Below are positions 46,070 through 52,765 of a DNA stretch of 64,000 nucleotides, in pieces (the stretch's first letter is position 1; every line of letters begins with the position of its first letter). The DNA is from Anaerolineales bacterium. Its GTDB lineage: Bacteria > Chloroflexota > Anaerolineae > Anaerolineales > UBA11858. The position numbers and the translations under genes are program-made. The stretch is taken from assembly GCA_028278545.1 (NCBI GenBank), contig JANQED010000167.1, positions 1-64,000 on the forward strand. The letters are read 5' to 3'. The notes beneath the pieces are model-generated. The model worked only from the letters and a program-made list of their open reading frames with translations, ran no database searches and was not told the origin of the DNA.

Positions 46070-46471
46070 CTAACTCACCTCTCCCCAAATGGTCAGAGCG
46101 ATCAAAATGACCATCAGGATGCTGATTACGATGAAACGCACACGGGTGTTTTTCGCCGATTTGTCGGGCTTGTTGTCCAAAAACGGCCAGATCAGCACGA
46201 CACCTGCAAAGATTACCGGTAGCACCGCCCCAGTTGTCTTGGGGAGATATTTAAGCAGTTGATACATAGCCAGGAAGTACCACTCTGGCTTGACATGGGC
46301 TGGGGTATCCATTGGATCGGCAGGGGGTTGCAGGCCTACGGGGATGAAGAGCCCGATGACCCCAATGACGATCAACCCAATGCCGAACCACAGGGCCACT
46401 TTGGCTTCGTTAGTCACATGATCGGGGTAGAAAGGGATGCTGTTTTCGTCGGGAGATACTTTTTCGGTCAT
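46070..46471 (-). CDS. Cytochrome b subunit IV (PetD-like)
   Basis: The 133-residue protein has three predicted helices and the intact quinol-site motif PEWY (62-65, KPEWYFLAMYQLLK). It is the C-terminal half of a split cytochrome b. Keeping PEWY distinguishes it from the fused cytochrome b of the aerobic operon, where the motif is APWY. It lies three bases before the Rieske start, so the genes are tightly coupled. Confidence 0.92.
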   Translation of the reverse strand: MTEKVSPDENSIPFYPDHVTNEAKVALWFGIGLIVIGVIGLFIPVGLQPPADPMDTPAHVKPEWYFLAMYQLLKYLPKTTGAVLPVIFAGVVLIWPFLDNKPDKSAKNTRVRFIVISILMVILIALTIWGEVS

Positions 46472-46519
46472 GGTTTTTCTCCGAATAGTTGGCAATATCT
46501 GATAACCGAGTTCCAATCT

Positions 46520-47533
46520 CTATAGAGGTTTCATGACGCCCTGGCGGCGTACCATCATGAAGTGCAGCCCCATCAAGACCACGGTGACCAGGGGAATGAT
46601 CAAGACGTGCAGGGTGTAGAAACGGCTGAGAGTCTGCGCGCCGATATTCCAGCCGACACGCAGGAAGACCAGTGCCAGATTCCCGATAGCGGGCATGCTC
46701 CCGGCGATCTCGGTGGCGACGGTTGTGGCCCAATAAGCGCGCTGGTCCCAGGGAAGCAGGTAGCCAGTCAGGCCGAATGCCAACGTCAGAACCAGGAGGC
46801 TGACACCCGTGACCCAGTTCAGCTCGCGCGGATTTTTATAGGCCCCCATGATGAAGACCCGCAGCATGTGAGCGGTGCACATGATGATCATGCCATTGGC
46901 AGACCAGTGGTGGATCATGCGGATGGCCGCCCCGAAGCGCACCTCGGTCTCGATGAATTGAATGCTGGCATATGCGGCCTCGGGTGTGGGTTGGTAATAG
47001 AAGGCCAGCATAACCCCGGTGATCCCCTGCACGATGAACAGGAAGGCCGTGATGCCTCCCAGGCAGTACCACCAGCGACGCTGCCAATCTGGGACGGGTT
47101 TAGCCAGCATCTTCGATAGGGGATCGGAGATCTCATAGCGTTCATCGATCCATTCTCCTGCCCGGGCCATGATCGGTTTCCAGGGAGCGCGATTTTTCCA
47201 CATACTGGCGCTCTGAACGATGCCAAAGACCAAAATCAGCCCGGCAGTGCCGAAGATTGCCCAGCGAGCTAAGGGAGTCCAGAGACCTTTCTCCTCCCCG
47301 GCGATATGGCAGTGCAGGCAGGGGTCTGGCCTGGGAGGTGGGGGTAGGCTGGCCGTGGTTTCGGGTACTGCAACCACAGAGACTTCTGGCGGCAGCCCGG
47401 CGCTCTGCCTGGCCAGTTCCCAATTGGGCTCATAGGCCCTGGCCTGGTTCTGGTGGGCGAAGATCAGTAGCATCCCTCCCACCAGCACAAAGGCCACCAT
47501 ACCCAGAAAAATTCGGCGAAAGAGTGGATTCAT
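46520..47533 (-). CDS. b6-type cytochrome b with an added N-terminal c-type heme motif
   Basis: The 337-residue protein begins with a signal/anchor helix and a short periplasmic segment carrying CLHCH (72-76), a c-heme site. A second helix (about 91-109) leads into a b6-type core. Heme b ligands are His208/His222 and His309/His324, the latter 14 residues apart as in b6. Cys157 in WYCLGGIT sits where b6 proteins bind heme ci. GYLLPWDQRAYW is also present. A b6-type protein with both the ci cysteine and its own c-heme is unusual. It would start the PetB-PetD-Rieske-HdrDE-FrhB series. Confidence 0.9.
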   Translation of the reverse strand: MNPLFRRIFLGMVAFVLVGGMLLIFAHQNQARAYEPNWELARQSAGLPPEVSVVAVPETTASLPPPPRPDPCLHCHIAGEEKGLWTPLARWAIFGTAGLILVFGIVQSASMWKNRAPWKPIMARAGEWIDERYEISDPLSKMLAKPVPDWQRRWWYCLGGITAFLFIVQGITGVMLAFYYQPTPEAAYASIQFIETEVRFGAAIRMIHHWSANGMIIMCTAHMLRVFIMGAYKNPRELNWVTGVSLLVLTLAFGLTGYLLPWDQRAYWATTVATEIAGSMPAIGNLALVFLRVGWNIGAQTLSRFYTLHVLIIPLVTVVLMGLHFMMVRRQGVMKPL

Positions 47534-47667
47534 AGGTCACCTCGAGTGGAGTATCAAGAATAGATGCCTTTACTCGCATGCGCGTCAAAATATGCTTCGT
47601 GAACTTCGTCACTTGTAAGCGTAGCGGATTCAGTGTTTATAAGCAATGCTGAAAGCCTGAAGTGAGA

Positions 47668-47705
47668 TAGGGTATCGACCCTAGTTTGATGGCGTATTCA
47701 CCCTA
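47668..47705. promoter_or_regulatory. Candidate operator upstream of the petB-like gene
   Basis: TAGGGTATCGACCCTA (47668-47683) has perfect six-base arms around a four-base centre. A third half-site ACCCTA lies at 47700-47705. It is in the 279-base gap between the NarL-type regulator gene and petB. I cannot assign it to a known regulator. The rest of the gap shows no gene and no clear promoter. Confidence 0.45.
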
Positions 47706-47812
47706 GATTACACCGAATTGCGTATAGGCATTTCGGTCAAGGTCTTTGCCTAGAAGCGCTTAAATTATCTTGTTGTCTCTACGAAATCTCGGAGCAATAA
47801 CGATGTTAGAGA

Positions 47813-48463
47813 CTAAATTTCGATGATCTTCTTGCGGATGGCATACTTGATTAATTCCCCCTTACTGTGCAGGTCGAGTTTCTCCATCAGGTTGGCGCGA
47901 TGGGCCTGGACGGTCTTGATGGCGATGCACAAGATGTCGGCAATCTCTTTGTTTGTGTACCCCTCGGCGATTAGCTGCAATACCTCGCGCTCGCGAGGGG
48001 TAAGGCCGTTGCTGGTTTCCGCGGGGCGGATTTCTCCCCAGCGTAAATAATCTTCGATGACCAGGCGTGTGATGGCCGGGGAGAGCACCGCTTCTCCTTG
48101 ATGTACGCAATGGATGGCATCGATCAGTTCTTGTGCATTGGCGTCTTTGAGGATGTAACCTGCGGCGCCAGCCGCCAAAGCCTGACGGATGTAGCTCTCG
48201 TAATCGTACATCGAGAGGATGATCACTTTGCAATCCGGGTGGGATTGCGTGATTTGGGAAGTGGCTTCCAACCCGTTGAGCAGCGGCATGGCCACATCCA
48301 TGAGTACAATGTCTGGCAGGAGTTGGCGCGTGATCTCTATGGCGGCGCGACCGTCTCCGGCCTCGCCGACCACCCTCAAAAGGGGGTCTTTTTCCAGCAA
48401 GGAGCGGATGCCGTCCCGCAGGATGGCATGGTCATCGACCAATAAGATGCGGATCTCGGCCAT
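47813..48463 (-). CDS. NarL/FixJ family response regulator
   Basis: The 216-residue protein has a receiver domain with Asp10/11 and acceptor Asp56 (IVLMDVAMPLLNG), then a LuxR-type helix-turn-helix (GLTPREREVLQLIAEGYTNKEIAD). It would bind DNA when phosphorylated. No cognate kinase is adjacent, but a HisKA_3 kinase, the usual partner class, is encoded at 14.3-15.7 kb. Its position between the hydrogenase and petB groups suggests it controls part of the electron-transfer island. Confidence 0.92.
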   Translation of the reverse strand: MAEIRILLVDDHAILRDGIRSLLEKDPLLRVVGEAGDGRAAIEITRQLLPDIVLMDVAMPLLNGLEATSQITQSHPDCKVIILSMYDYESYIRQALAAGAAGYILKDANAQELIDAIHCVHQGEAVLSPAITRLVIEDYLRWGEIRPAETSNGLTPREREVLQLIAEGYTNKEIADILCIAIKTVQAHRANLMEKLDLHSKGELIKYAIRKKIIEI

Positions 48464-48486
48464 GCTTTGATTGGGTCACTTCAGAA

Positions 48487-48530
48487 ACCGGGTTTCCCGT
48501 GGCGATGAGCTTGTGTTAGGGAAACCCGGT
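48487..48530. terminator. Perfect 12-bp inverted repeat downstream of the cNMP-domain gene
   Basis: ACCGGGTTTCCC (48487-48498) pairs perfectly with GGGAAACCCGGT (48519-48530) around a 20-base loop. It could end or stabilise the transcript of the cNMP-domain gene. No T-tract follows on either strand, so it may instead be a copy of a dispersed repeat. Confidence 0.55.
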
Positions 48531-48554
48531 GAAAGGGCAATGAAAAGACGTGTT

Positions 48555-49049
48555 TTAGGCGAAAGCTAATGATTCAACACGCAGATCGCGCAGACGCTGC
48601 CCGATGACCTGGGCCGCTTTCTGCGTCATGACATAGCCGAAGCCGCAGTCGGTTTCGAAGTCCTTGACCAGTTCGGCAGCATCGAAAGCGATCACCCGGC
48701 AAGGGGCCAGTGCTTTGGCGGTAGCTCTGGCTTTGTGAGGGGGAATCAGCCCCGCCCAGCCAAACATCTCACCAGGGCCGACCGTACTGATGACGATATC
48801 TTTGGTTTTTAGTTTGCGGGCGAACTGATCGGCTACTTTGTGTTCCACATCGCGTTCAGGGACTTCGTAGACGATGCCTACAGCACCTTCCAGGCTGATG
48901 AAGAATTTCTCCAATTTATCGTCTTCGTGGAAGAAATAGTACCCCTCTTCTACGATTTCCTCCGTGCCGAGTTTGGCTAATTTGTTGATCTGCTCCAGGT
49001 CCAGGCCCGCGAAAAATGGGAAACGCCGGATTAACTCAGCTGAAATCAT
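48555..49049 (-). CDS. Stand-alone cyclic-nucleotide-binding-domain protein
   Basis: The 164-residue protein carries a Crp-like beta-roll (FFHEDDKLEKFFISLEG, VGPGEMFGWAGLIPP) without any helix-turn-helix at the C-terminus, so it is not a DNA-binding regulator by itself. The phosphate-binding cassette is modified, leaving cAMP binding uncertain. It sits between the hydrogenase protease and the NarL-type gene. It may sense a ligand and act by protein contact. AGGAGG precedes the ATG. Confidence 0.85.
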   Translation of the reverse strand: MISAELIRRFPFFAGLDLEQINKLAKLGTEEIVEEGYYFFHEDDKLEKFFISLEGAVGIVYEVPERDVEHKVADQFARKLKTKDIVISTVGPGEMFGWAGLIPPHKARATAKALAPCRVIAFDAAELVKDFETDCGFGYVMTQKAAQVIGQRLRDLRVESLAFA

Positions 49050-49067
49050 GTGACCTCCTGTATTTGA

Positions 49068-49098
49068 CCGCTGACCGCAGTTTCGCAGGGATCAGCGG
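49068..49098. promoter_or_regulatory. Hairpin between protease and cNMP-domain genes
   Basis: CCGCTGA (49068-49074) and TCAGCGG (49092-49098) form a stem around a 17-base loop, which can pair further with a bulge. There is no T-tract. It is probably a processing or stability element within the transcript. Confidence 0.4.
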
Positions 49099-49112
49099 CT
49101 GGCTTGCTATTG

Positions 49113-49589
49113 TTATATGGCTTCCAAGACCATTGCGGTCACTTTGGGGATAGCCGCAGCAACTGCCGGTGTTGGATCGTCGCTGAAAACGAATATTTCT
49201 TCGACTTCAACGGCGAAGATGAGCACCTCTTGGGGAAGAGGCAATCCCATTCGGTCTGCCATGTCCAGGGCGGTGTTCAAAGTTGTGTCGTGAGCGGAGG
49301 CGCTGTGTTGTGTGGGGCTGATGTCTTTCAGGTCTTGTTTGCTCATCCGGAAGATGGTGCCAGGTTCGTGGCCGCTTCCGTTGGGGTGAATGATAGCGTC
49401 GATGATAATGACCCGATCATAACCGACCATCAGCTCCATTAGACGGAGTCCTCCTACACTAGCTTCGGTGACCGTGATGTTTTCTCGTTGAGCTTCGGTG
49501 AGCGCCGCTTCGACTTGATACGCAACCTTAACACCGACACCGTCATCAGTGAGAATGGGATTGCCCAATCCAACAATGAGAGTCTTCAT
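49113..49589 (-). CDS. Hydrogenase maturation endopeptidase
   Basis: The 158-residue protein is of the HyaD/HybD/HycI peptidase family. It has the start LIVGLGNPILTDDGVGV with the conserved Asp near residue 16, then EASVGGLRLMELMVGYDRVIIIDAI with the second nickel-sensing acid. It would clip the C-terminal tail of the large subunit encoded immediately upstream, after nickel insertion. No hyp genes are in the window. Confidence 0.92.
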   Translation of the reverse strand: MKTLIVGLGNPILTDDGVGVKVAYQVEAALTEAQRENITVTEASVGGLRLMELMVGYDRVIIIDAIIHPNGSGHEPGTIFRMSKQDLKDISPTQHSASAHDTTLNTALDMADRMGLPLPQEVLIFAVEVEEIFVFSDDPTPAVAAAIPKVTAMVLEAI

Positions 49590-49599
49590 ACCGATAATC

Positions 49600-49672
49600 A
49601 GTTTTCAGTGATCAGCAGCTAGTAACCAGTTGTCCTTCTAGCGGCAACCGGTTACTAGCTGGCTGGATACTG
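49600..49672. repeat. Heptad-periodic inverted repeat, copy 2
   Basis: AGCTAGTAACCAGTTG (49617-49632) and CAACCGGTTACTAGCT (49645-49660) form a 16-bp stem with one mismatch. The flanks continue in seven-base steps (CAGTTTT CAGTGAT CAGCAGC on one side, AGCTGGC TGGATAC TG on the other). It lies between the large-subunit gene and its protease gene. Confidence 0.7.
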
Positions 49673-49673
49673 C

Positions 49674-51164
49674 TTATTCGACGAATTGACTGATGACGTC
49701 GATGATTTCGCCGTCGGCGTCGCGGATAGTCAACTCGAGGGGCATCTGTCCGGGTAGCGAGTGGGTCGCACAGGACATGCAGGGGTCGTAGTTGCGGAAG
49801 GCCATCTCAATCATGTTGAGGATGGGTTCGGTAACTTCGGTGCCCTTCTTGATCAGGCCCTGGGCGGCCTTCTTGATGGACATCGCGATGGGGGCATTGT
49901 TGTTGGTTGTGCCCACAATCAGGTTGACCTTGGTCAGGATGCCGTTCTCGTCGGTGGTGTAGTGATGGGTCAACGTGCCGCGCGGCGCTTCAACGCAGCC
50001 CACACCCTCTGTGGGTGTGTTGGTGACGATCGGGCGCACATTGGGATCGGTGATCTCCGGGTCGGTGGCCAGTTCCAGCATGCGCTCAGCGGAATAGAGC
50101 AGCTCGACCAGGCGAGCCCAGTGGGTTGCCAGGCGGGCGTGCACCGGTTGGTAGCGCCCGTTCACTTTTTTGCTGCCCAGGGTCTCGTAGAACTTCTCGA
50201 AGAACTCTTGAGCCTTGGGAGTAGCCATGCCGTCGGCGGCGTTCAGGCGTGAAAGTGGCGTGGCGCAGTAGACGCCGCTGTCCATACCATCGGTGAAACC
50301 ATTCCAGCCGACACCTTTCAGGTAGGGGAACTTGAGGTACGACCAGGGCTCAACGTGCTCTGCGACGTGCTCGGCGTAGTCCTTAGCCTCGTATTTGACG
50401 AATTCCTTGCCCTCAGGGTCGGTGACGCGGACCATACCATCGTAGAAGTTGATATGATTGTTCTCGTCCACCGTGCCCATATAGTAAGTGCTGTGCGCAT
50501 AGTCGTCCGAGAGGATCAGGTCGACATAGGCCTGGTTGGCCAGGACGACATCCTCAAAGAGTTGCAGGCTGAAGAGGGCGAAATCGACGTTTTCTTTGGC
50601 AATGGCCTCGATCTTCTGGCGCATTTCCTCGTCAACCGCCTGGCTCCAACCGCCTGGCAGACCGGCAACAGGGTGAATACCGCGTCCACCCAGCCATTGA
50701 ATGACCTCGTGGTTGCGTTTGCGGCAGGCGATCACCTGGCCGCCGATTTCTACACCAACTTTGTGCACTACACCGAGGATATTGCGCTCGGCAGGGGGGC
50801 CATCGGGGCCGATGACGAAGTCTGGCCCACCCAGGGCGTAGAAGTGCACTGTGTGGTCGGTGCAGTAAAAGGCGTTGTAGAACATCTCGCGGACCTTCTT
50901 GACCACCGGGGCGGGTTCGACATTGAAAAGCGCGTCGAGCGCCTTTGTTCCAGCCATGTGGTGCGCCTCGGGGCAGACACCGCAAATGCGGTTGGTGATG
51001 CGCGGCATTTCCTCTGCCGCACGACCAACAGAAAATTGCTCGAAACCGCGCAGCTCTGGGATTTGGAGGTAGGCGTTTTCGACGTTGCCCTCTTTGTCAA
51101 GAAAGATCTCGATTTTTCCGTGGCCCTCGAGTCGGGTGATGGGGTCTATCGTGATGCGTGACAT
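49674..51164 (-). CDS. mvhA: [NiFe] hydrogenase large subunit, MvhA type (group 3c)
   Basis: The 496-residue catalytic subunit splits or makes H2. N-terminal motif RICGVCPEAHH gives nickel ligands Cys61 and Cys64. C-terminal motif DPCMSCATH (460-468) gives Cys462 and Cys465. A 28-residue tail after the His would be removed by the endopeptidase encoded downstream. The neighbours MvhG, MvhD and HdrABC place it in the bifurcating Mvh-Hdr complex, where H2 oxidation drives reduction of ferredoxin and a disulfide-type acceptor. Its start overlaps the MvhG stop. Confidence 0.95.
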   Translation of the reverse strand: MSRITIDPITRLEGHGKIEIFLDKEGNVENAYLQIPELRGFEQFSVGRAAEEMPRITNRICGVCPEAHHMAGTKALDALFNVEPAPVVKKVREMFYNAFYCTDHTVHFYALGGPDFVIGPDGPPAERNILGVVHKVGVEIGGQVIACRKRNHEVIQWLGGRGIHPVAGLPGGWSQAVDEEMRQKIEAIAKENVDFALFSLQLFEDVVLANQAYVDLILSDDYAHSTYYMGTVDENNHINFYDGMVRVTDPEGKEFVKYEAKDYAEHVAEHVEPWSYLKFPYLKGVGWNGFTDGMDSGVYCATPLSRLNAADGMATPKAQEFFEKFYETLGSKKVNGRYQPVHARLATHWARLVELLYSAERMLELATDPEITDPNVRPIVTNTPTEGVGCVEAPRGTLTHHYTTDENGILTKVNLIVGTTNNNAPIAMSIKKAAQGLIKKGTEVTEPILNMIEMAFRNYDPCMSCATHSLPGQMPLELTIRDADGEIIDVISQFVE

Positions 51165-52189
51165 TAGGCCTCTCCTTTCCCGTTACTACCATTCACTTTT
51201 GCTCGGCGGAGCAATGAATGGGCCATGCTAAAGCGATAGAACGTGCCTGCCGGGTCGGCAATGGTATCGACAACGGCTTGAATCTTCTCCTCAAGCTCAT
51301 CTTCTTCCATCTCGGGTTCGCCGGCGCCGATCACCGAGGCCACTGCTGCGAGCATCTTCGCTCCCTGGTCTTCTACACCAGGCAGCGGGCCGTAGCAGCC
51401 GCGACAACCCATGCCAACCTGCGGGCAGAGTGCGCCGCAGCCGCCATTCGTCGCCAGGCCCATACAGAGGACACCTTGCTCCAGGAGGCAAACTTCAGGA
51501 TCGGGCACAATCTCGTAGGGACGGTAGAATTTTTCGATGCTTTTCTCGCTTTTGACGCGCTCACATTCCTCGCAGACCGCCACGTTGGTGACACCAACCA
51601 CGGAGCCTGCCGGGGGCAGCGGGGCACCTTCGAGCAAGCCTGCCACAACCACCTGGAGTACAGCCCAAACCTGGTGTGGCTCGGGCGGGCAGCCGGGCAG
51701 GTAGTACTCCACATCCACAACTTGATCGAGAGATTTCACTGTATGGTAGAACTCAGGCAATGTGAGAATGCCTTCGGCTACCTCGACTTCCGTCAGGGGC
51801 ACAATGCCCTCCGGGTTGTCGAGAGAAACGTTCTCGCCATAAACAGTGTTGAATGTAGCTTCTTTGGATGTCAGGTTGGAGAGCGCCGGGATGCAGCCCT
51901 CATAGGCGCAAGAGCCATAAGCCACCAAGACTTTGGACTTCTTGCGCAGCAGGTGGGCCATTTCCTCGTTTTCCGAGTTGCGGATAGCGCCATTCCACAG
52001 ACAGACATCGATATAACCATCGTCGTAGCTTTCGACATGATGGGTTTTGAAATCAGCAATGCAGGGGAAGAAAGCTACGTCGAAGATTTCATCCACGGTC
52101 AGAATATGCTCGTGGATATTCAGGACGGAGATCTCACAACCACCACAGGAGGAAGCCCAATACATTGCTAGTTTAGGTTTTTCTGACAT
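51164..52189 (-). CDS. mvhG: [NiFe] hydrogenase small subunit, MvhG type
   Basis: A 341-residue Fe-S subunit that carries electrons from the nickel site to MvhD. The proximal-cluster cysteines start with SSCGGCE (Cys15, Cys18). VAYGSCAYEGCIPAL, LPGCPPEPHQVW, a CEECERVK motif and CGALCPQVGMGCRGC follow for further clusters. There is no twin-arginine signal, so it is cytosolic. The in-frame GTG two codons upstream is less likely because GGAGG is well spaced to the ATG used here. Confidence 0.94.
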   Translation of the reverse strand: MSEKPKLAMYWASSCGGCEISVLNIHEHILTVDEIFDVAFFPCIADFKTHHVESYDDGYIDVCLWNGAIRNSENEEMAHLLRKKSKVLVAYGSCAYEGCIPALSNLTSKEATFNTVYGENVSLDNPEGIVPLTEVEVAEGILTLPEFYHTVKSLDQVVDVEYYLPGCPPEPHQVWAVLQVVVAGLLEGAPLPPAGSVVGVTNVAVCEECERVKSEKSIEKFYRPYEIVPDPEVCLLEQGVLCMGLATNGGCGALCPQVGMGCRGCYGPLPGVEDQGAKMLAAVASVIGAGEPEMEEDELEEKIQAVVDTIADPAGTFYRFSMAHSLLRRAKVNGSNGKGEA

Positions 52190-52191
52190 TG

Positions 52192-52665
52192 TCACACCTC
52201 CTCAGCCACTGGTTCGGCTACAGCGACTTTGTGGCCGTTGCCGCCAATAACCTTTTCATTCCAATTTAGCGGGCCCAAGGCTCGGACTTCTTCCGTCATT
52301 TTGTCGACTTTTTCGGCGAGGATAATGCCCTCTGAAGCCGAAGCCCAGACAAGCTGGACACGCTCTTCTTCGACACCCAGTTGACGGAGCATAGTCTTGA
52401 GCAGGATAAATCGGCGTAAGGCTTTGATATTTCCGCTTACGTAATGGCACTCACCGGGATGGCAGCCACCGATCAACACCCCATCAGCCCCTTCGCGCAG
52501 GGCCTTAAGCACGAACTGCGGGTCAACGCGTCCGCTGCACATCACCCGGATAGGGCGCATATTAGGAGCGTAGTGGATGCGAGCTGTCCCTGCCAGATCG
52601 GCAGCACGGTAGGAGCACCAGTTACACAGGAAACCAACGATTACGGGTTCAAATTGTTCACTCAT
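52192..52665 (-). CDS. mvhD: MvhD electron-transfer subunit
   Basis: The 157-residue [2Fe-2S] protein links the hydrogenase to HdrA. It has the family cysteines in LCNWCSYRAADLAG, VMCSGRVDP and GGCHPGECHYVSGN. GGAGAG precedes the chosen ATG; an in-frame start four codons upstream is possible. Its stop abuts the MvhG start, so D, G and A form one unit. Confidence 0.95.
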   Translation of the reverse strand: MSEQFEPVIVGFLCNWCSYRAADLAGTARIHYAPNMRPIRVMCSGRVDPQFVLKALREGADGVLIGGCHPGECHYVSGNIKALRRFILLKTMLRQLGVEEERVQLVWASASEGIILAEKVDKMTEEVRALGPLNWNEKVIGGNGHKVAVAEPVAEEV

Positions 52666-52683
52666 AGTTCTCTCCATGTGTCA

Positions 52684-52763
52684 GTCGCCAGTATCCAGTA
52701 TCCGTTATCCAATAATCAGTGTCTCCACGGACCACTGCTTACGGTATCTGGTTACTGGTCGCT
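52684..52763. repeat. Heptad-periodic inverted repeat, copy 3
   Basis: CAGTATC CAGTATC CGTTATC CAATAAT CAGTGTC runs in seven-base steps. It is mirrored after a short centre by GGTATCT GGTTACT GGTCGCT. The unit closely resembles that of the copy at 49.6 kb. It fills the gap between mvhD and hdrA. Confidence 0.7.
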
Positions 52764-52765
52764 GT

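Noticed and set aside
50355-51161. Long forward frame opposite mvhA
   Set aside because: It is a shadow of a highly conserved gene on the other strand, created by its codon bias.
51218-52171. 317-residue forward frame opposite mvhG
   Set aside because: Same reason: mvhG is certain by motif, and the antisense product has no recognisable domain.
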